Assembly: GCF_004000885.1 (NCBI RefSeq)
Contig: NZ_BIMC01000018.1
Coordinates: 56,947-120,946 of the forward strand
DNA from: Paenibacillus glucanolyticus NBRC 15330
GTDB lineage: Bacteria; Bacillota; Bacilli; Paenibacillales; Paenibacillaceae
Direction: 5' to 3'
DNA: 64,000 nucleotides
A program made the translations under genes and the position numbers. A model generated the notes under the pieces. The model made no database searches, had not been told where the DNA came from, and saw only the letters and a program-made list of their open reading frames with translations. This document shows, in pieces, positions 60,439 through 64,000 of the stretch. Each line of letters starts with the position of its first letter. The stretch's first letter is position 1.

Positions 60439-61584
60439 TCAGATGGTCTGCATCAGATGGACCCAGCGCTCTGCTGTGTGGTTCCATCTGAACCGCTGCC
60501 GCACCGTTTCACGGCCAGCCATTCCGATCTGTCTGCGAAGATTTTCGTCCTGAAGCAGATTGTTGATCTGCTCTGCAAGCCCGGTAGGAAAATCATCGCT
60601 TTGAACCAAGTAACCCGTCACCCCATTCTCTACAATTTCCGGAATGCCTCCTGCGCTTGATGCGATAACCGGTACGCCTGCCGCCATTGCCTCAACGTTG
60701 ACCAGTCCAAAGGCCTCTCTGGGCGCAGATGGAACAGCCACGATATCCGCCAGCGTGTACCAGTCGGCTATAGCCGGATAAGGCACAAAGGGGCGGAAGC
60801 ACACCCACTGCTGATACGGCCTGGCAGCCCTTTTTAATTCCCTTACATAAGCGGTTTCACGGTCCGAGCCGTAAGCTGCGCTCCCGATAATGAGCAGCAG
60901 CACGTCCGGATGCTTGTCAATGATCTGTGGCAGTGTTTCAATTAAGTGGTGGACGCCTTTATCGGGTATGAGCCGTCCGGCAAACAGGAGAATGCGCCGC
61001 CCGCTCCATCCGTGCTGAGCAAGCCTTGCTTCCTTTAATGCCTTGGCAGCCGGGCTGAAGGGCGGGGTAAAATGCTCAAGGCTAACCCCGAGGTGATTAA
61101 TCGTGATTTTATCCGACAGCCACGGATGCCTGGTCGTAATATCCTCCAGTAGAAAACGGCTGTTGACTACAATCCCGTCCATCCAGCGAGCAATGTTCCC
61201 AAACCGCTGTTCACTCATGTACGGAGGCGTGACGAAGGTATTGGAATGGAGATTGAGTACTGTCTTCACATCAGGAAGATGCATCTTCAGGCGCTGGGCT
61301 AGCAGCGGCCGATTGTGCACTTCGATAATATCCGGTCTCCATTTTTGAAGCCTGCGCAGCAAGGAAGGATAGTAGTTCGCTCCAGATGGAAGTCGATAAC
61401 ACGGTACACCGTTGATCGCGTCCTTGGACGGAAGCCCTTTTCCCAACACTCCGAATATGCGCACATCCATGACTTCCTGTGCCAAGGGAATGGTCTGCTC
61501 CACCACACGCTCCACGGAGCTGCTCCTCCCCGATGGAATAACAAACGACCCCGGCGTCACAACCGCCACCTTCCGCAAACTCAT
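60439..61584 (-). CDS. GT4 glycosyltransferase (CotSA/YtcC-like)
   Basis: 381 residues. GT-B fold with SSSVERVVEQTIPLAQEVMD, LLFAGRLIPDKGVHHLIETL and PREAFGLVNVEAMAAGVPVI (E-x7-E). It resembles the CotSA/YtcC group of spore-coat glycosyltransferases known from B. subtilis; substrate unknown. It starts an operon with 59799-60356 (82-bp gap). AAGGGTGTGGAGTT precedes the ATG. Confidence 0.9.
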   Translation of the reverse strand: MSLRKVAVVTPGSFVIPSGRSSSVERVVEQTIPLAQEVMDVRIFGVLGKGLPSKDAINGVPCYRLPSGANYYPSLLRRLQKWRPDIIEVHNRPLLAQRLKMHLPDVKTVLNLHSNTFVTPPYMSEQRFGNIARWMDGIVVNSRFLLEDITTRHPWLSDKITINHLGVSLEHFTPPFSPAAKALKEARLAQHGWSGRRILLFAGRLIPDKGVHHLIETLPQIIDKHPDVLLLIIGSAAYGSDRETAYVRELKRAARPYQQWVCFRPFVPYPAIADWYTLADIVAVPSAPREAFGLVNVEAMAAGVPVIASSAGGIPEIVENGVTGYLVQSDDFPTGLAEQINNLLQDENLRRQIGMAGRETVRQRFRWNHTAERWVHLMQTI

Positions 61585-61607
61585 AACTCCACACCCTTCT
61601 CACAACT

Positions 61608-61617
61608 TAGCTATATG
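61608..61617 (-). promoter_or_regulatory. candidate late-sporulation -10 before the GT4 gene
   Basis: CATATAGCTA on the minus strand, 24 bases before the start codon, the twin of 53978-53987. No recognisable -35. Confidence 0.3.
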
Positions 61618-61878
61618 AAAAAACCTCTGCTGATTGATTTCAAAGGAGACCCTGGCTCTATAGCCGTCGTGTTTGCATGCTGTCTCCAAAAAGGCGCACT
61701 CCCGTCATTTGTATGGCCTAATACCTTAACATATACCGGATAGGGGGCTGTTGGTGACTAATATTAATAATAAAGAATAGGCCAACCACGGGCGACACCC
61801 GTCCATCCGGGACAATCTTCCTTATGCATACGATGTGGTACAAAGACTACATGATCTATGGTAACAAGGAGGATGACC

Positions 61879-62979
61879 ATGCATCCGGAATTTGTCGGCA
61901 TTCTGCTCAACAACAACACGTATCGCAGAATTTCCAGCGGGAGAATCGGCACTGAATCACTGGCTAACTATGAAGAAGCCGCTGCCATGTACGGGCTGGT
62001 TCCTTGTTTTTTTACCATTCATCATATTTCACGGGATACCGGAAAGGTGACAGGATACATCCCGATTTCATCCGGATACACCAAAGTGCATATTCCCATT
62101 CCCCGTGCGATCCATATGCGAGCCATATACAACAGACGTGAACTCAAGCTGATCGATCACCTGATTCAACAAGGAATCTATGTGTTTAACGGGCGCACCC
62201 GCTATGGTAAAGACAAGATTCACCATATGCTGGAGCAGGATCCTGAATTGGCCCACGCCTTGCCCCATACGGTAAAAGCTACTCCTCTCTCGATTCGGTC
62301 CATGCTGAGTCAGCACGGTGACCTCGTCTTAAAGCCGTGCAGCGGAAGTGTCGGAGTTGGGATTATGCGGTTAAAAAGGAGCCCTGGACGCACCCATCTG
62401 ACCTATTCCCGTTCCTTGCCTTCTGCAAGAGGCTGGAGAACGGTAGCGTTGGCTGAAGGGAGACTTCATCCTCTGATATACCAGAGGATCAGGCGCGCGC
62501 CCTTTCTAGCGCAGCAGCGCATCCCCCTGGCAGAATACAGGGGACGTCCTTTTGACATCAGGGTCACTGTGCAGCGGGGAGGCAGCGGCGGCTGGGAGAT
62601 TGCTGGCATGTTCGCCAAAACCTCACCGCCCCAAACCTTTGTCTCCAACATTGCTCAAGGAGGCTCAGCCTATCAGGTGCCTGATATACTGACCCGCTGT
62701 ATGCCTCATGCACCTGTAGGAGCTACCCTTGAGCGTATCTCCGAATTTTCTCTGCATATCGCCCGCATCCTGTCCTTGTTTATTCCGTATGCAGCCGATT
62801 TTGGACTGGACATTGGCATCACGGAAGATGAAAGACTCTATTTCATTGAATGCAACGGCTGCGATCAACGGTATGGCTTCCTGGAGGCAGGTATGGGAGA
62901 AGCGTGGAAAAACTCATACCGCAATCCGATGGCTTTTGTCCGCTATCTGTATGACAATGCGGGATGGCCCCCGTATTGA
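61879..62979 (+). CDS. YheC/YheD-family ATP-grasp spore-coat-associated protein
   Basis: 366 residues. N-terminal region typical of the family (FVGILLNNNTYRRISSGRIG, PCFFTIHHISRDTGKVTGYI), then an ATP-grasp core with LVLKPCSGSVGVGIMRLKRS, YRGRPFDIRVTVQRGGSGGW and GLDIGITEDERLYFIECNGC. YheC and YheD are found in the B. subtilis spore coat; ATP-grasp enzymes form amide or ester bonds between carboxylates and amines. The reaction is unknown. ATG 61879 has AAGGAGG six bases before it. It is divergent from the GT4 gene. Confidence 0.9.
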   Translation: MHPEFVGILLNNNTYRRISSGRIGTESLANYEEAAAMYGLVPCFFTIHHISRDTGKVTGYIPISSGYTKVHIPIPRAIHMRAIYNRRELKLIDHLIQQGIYVFNGRTRYGKDKIHHMLEQDPELAHALPHTVKATPLSIRSMLSQHGDLVLKPCSGSVGVGIMRLKRSPGRTHLTYSRSLPSARGWRTVALAEGRLHPLIYQRIRRAPFLAQQRIPLAEYRGRPFDIRVTVQRGGSGGWEIAGMFAKTSPPQTFVSNIAQGGSAYQVPDILTRCMPHAPVGATLERISEFSLHIARILSLFIPYAADFGLDIGITEDERLYFIECNGCDQRYGFLEAGMGEAWKNSYRNPMAFVRYLYDNAGWPPY

Positions 62980-63139
62980 AAAAGGGACTGAATGCGATGC
63001 CTGTTATGGTCCATTCGCTTCCTATAGGAGGGGGAAATCCTGCAAATTGGATGAGAGCATACAGCCATGCTTCACAGGTCGTTCACCTCAATGCAGCGGT
63101 AACCTGTGAAGGGAATGAATTTTCATCAGTGGAACAGCA

Positions 63140-63186
63140 TAAAAACCAGCCGCTGCCCAGAGAAATCGGGCAATGGCTGGTTTTTA
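63140..63186. terminator. bidirectional terminator
   Basis: AAAAACCAGCC...GGCTGGTTTTT with an inner CTGCCC/GGGCAA pair, between convergent genes. The rest of 62980-63210 shows nothing. Confidence 0.88.
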
Positions 63187-63210
63187 GATGTTATTGAAGT
63201 GTGGGTTGGA

Positions 63211-64000
63211 TCAGTGAGGAACCTGAGATTTGAAATCTCCTTTACTGGACTGATCCGCATGATAGAATACAACATCCCCGTCTGTCAGGTTGAATCTCTT
63301 CCCGTAGGGATCCGTATGTGTATTGCTATACCCTTCGAGCTGCCACTGATTCATGAGTGGGCCATGAATGTATTGCAAATGCGGCTTGGCCGTATTGCCG
63401 TTTCGGATCGTCTCCAGGTTGAAATTCACCACAATATACCCTTTTTTCAGGAATATCGCCGATTTCTCATCCAGACGATTCGCCCGTCCGTACGCCGCCA
63501 AATCGGTTCCCTTCTTCACGACATATACGTCGGCAGGCAGACTGTATTCACCGTACCAGCGCTGAATGGCAGCGTTGGCACGCTCGGTGTCAACGGAGGC
63601 AGGTAAACCTGCCTTGGGCCCGATCAGTGTTCGTATGCCGGAAGGAAGCAGCATCCAATCCAGCCTTCCCACCCAGGTTTTGCTCTTGCTAATTTTCTCC
63701 ATATACTGCTTCGCATAGGTCGCTGCACTCATCCCCGCCGGGGCACCGCCATGGTTATACAGATAAGCGGCGGTATCCTGCAGTTCGTCTTGCGGAACAT
63801 GGCGCAGCCTTTCATTCAAAACAACGTACCGCTTCTCCGTATCCTGCGGCGAACCGATGCGAATGAACTTCCGGTTCCCGCTGTGATAATACAAGTCAAC
63901 CTCCTGGCGTCCGCTGCCATCTTTATTTACATAATAAAAACTCGGTGTGATCGAAATGCCATCTTGGGTGCCAAACATATTGCCCTTTGTCTTCAAATCG
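63211..64000 (-). CDS. hypothetical protein, 5' end beyond the window
   Basis: At least 261 residues are present; the frame is still open at the window edge, so TTG 63996 is not shown to be the start and the protein is probably much longer. The text includes SFYYVNKDGSGRQEVDLYYH, KTWVGRLDWMLLPSGIRTLI, VVKKGTDLAAYGRANRLDEK and a C-terminal GDVVFYHADQSSKGDF. I do not recognise a family. It may be the end of a large secreted or surface protein. No signal peptide can be judged. Confidence 0.7.
   Translation of the reverse strand, partial: DLKTKGNMFGTQDGISITPSFYYVNKDGSGRQEVDLYYHSGNRKFIRIGSPQDTEKRYVVLNERLRHVPQDELQDTAAYLYNHGGAPAGMSAATYAKQYMEKISKSKTWVGRLDWMLLPSGIRTLIGPKAGLPASVDTERANAAIQRWYGEYSLPADVYVVKKGTDLAAYGRANRLDEKSAIFLKKGYIVVNFNLETIRNGNTAKPHLQYIHGPLMNQWQLEGYSNTHTDPYGKRFNLTDGDVVFYHADQSSKGDFKSQVPH

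Noticed and set aside
61615..61743. A 42-codon plus-strand frame beginning MKKPLLIDFKG before the YheC/YheD gene
   Set aside because: No ribosome site, and it lies in the divergent promoter region.
61811..61836. Sigma-K promoter before the YheC/YheD gene (GACA ... CATACGATG)
   Set aside because: The spacing between the two boxes is about 13 bases instead of 16-17, so I did not list it.

Overview
The window looks like the chromosome of a spore-forming, moderately GC-balanced Firmicute, most probably a Paenibacillus. The evidence is direct: sporulation and spore-surface genes (gerM, gerE, a YhcN/YlaJ lipoprotein, two CgeB-type glycosyltransferases, a YheC/YheD ATP-grasp protein), T-box leaders on two aminoacyl-tRNA synthetase genes, strong AGGAGG ribosome sites, and two YesM/AraC-type two-component systems paired with CUT1 sugar importers. 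The genus call is an inference from gene content; no database search was possible.

Layout. 0-6 kb: a tRNA-Arg(TCT) and an identical inverted copy bracket a frameshifted GNAT acetyltransferase, a half-size EamA transporter, a methyltransferase and a T-box-controlled argS. 6-12.5 kb: two unknown small proteins, asnB, the gerM-rph-rdgB run and pgpA. 12.5-17.3 kb: a glgC-glgD-glgP operon on the minus strand. 17.7-21.5 kb: an MBL hydrolase, then an AT-rich island of secreted or membrane unknowns bounded by copies of a hairpin repeat (one on the left, three in tandem on the right). 21.5-29.5 kb: sensor kinase and regulator divergent from a sugar-binding lipoprotein and two permeases, with a duplicated promoter-proximal element. 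29.6-34.9 kb: T-box proS, a CzrA-type zinc sensor, and feoA with a split feoB. 34.9-40.8 kb: a second kinase/regulator/binding protein/permease set with a good cre site. 41-46 kb: gerE behind a sigma-K-like promoter, rpiR-nagB-nagA, and the YhcN/YlaJ lipoprotein.

46-63 kb is the striking part: a spore-surface polysaccharide and glycosylation locus of about 17 genes, almost all on the minus strand. Four sugar-nucleotide genes probably make a UDP-L-FucNAc or UDP-L-QuiNAc-type donor. Two GT4, two CgeB, three GT2 and one GT-A-like protein use donors, and an RmlA-like nucleotidyltransferase activates a sugar phosphate. Between them lie three small helical proteins, an Arg-rich protein and a putative surface-fibre protein. 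Two kinds of short tag recur on otherwise unrelated proteins: a glycine ladder (G-[YF]-x-x repeated every four residues, so one helix face is all glycine) on four proteins, and a strongly basic Arg/Ser-rich tail on several. I read this as a tag-based scaffold that assembles or anchors a glycosylation machine on the forespore or spore coat. A sigma-K consensus promoter before the main operon and the nearby gerE fit late mother-cell expression, as known for the B. subtilis cge genes.
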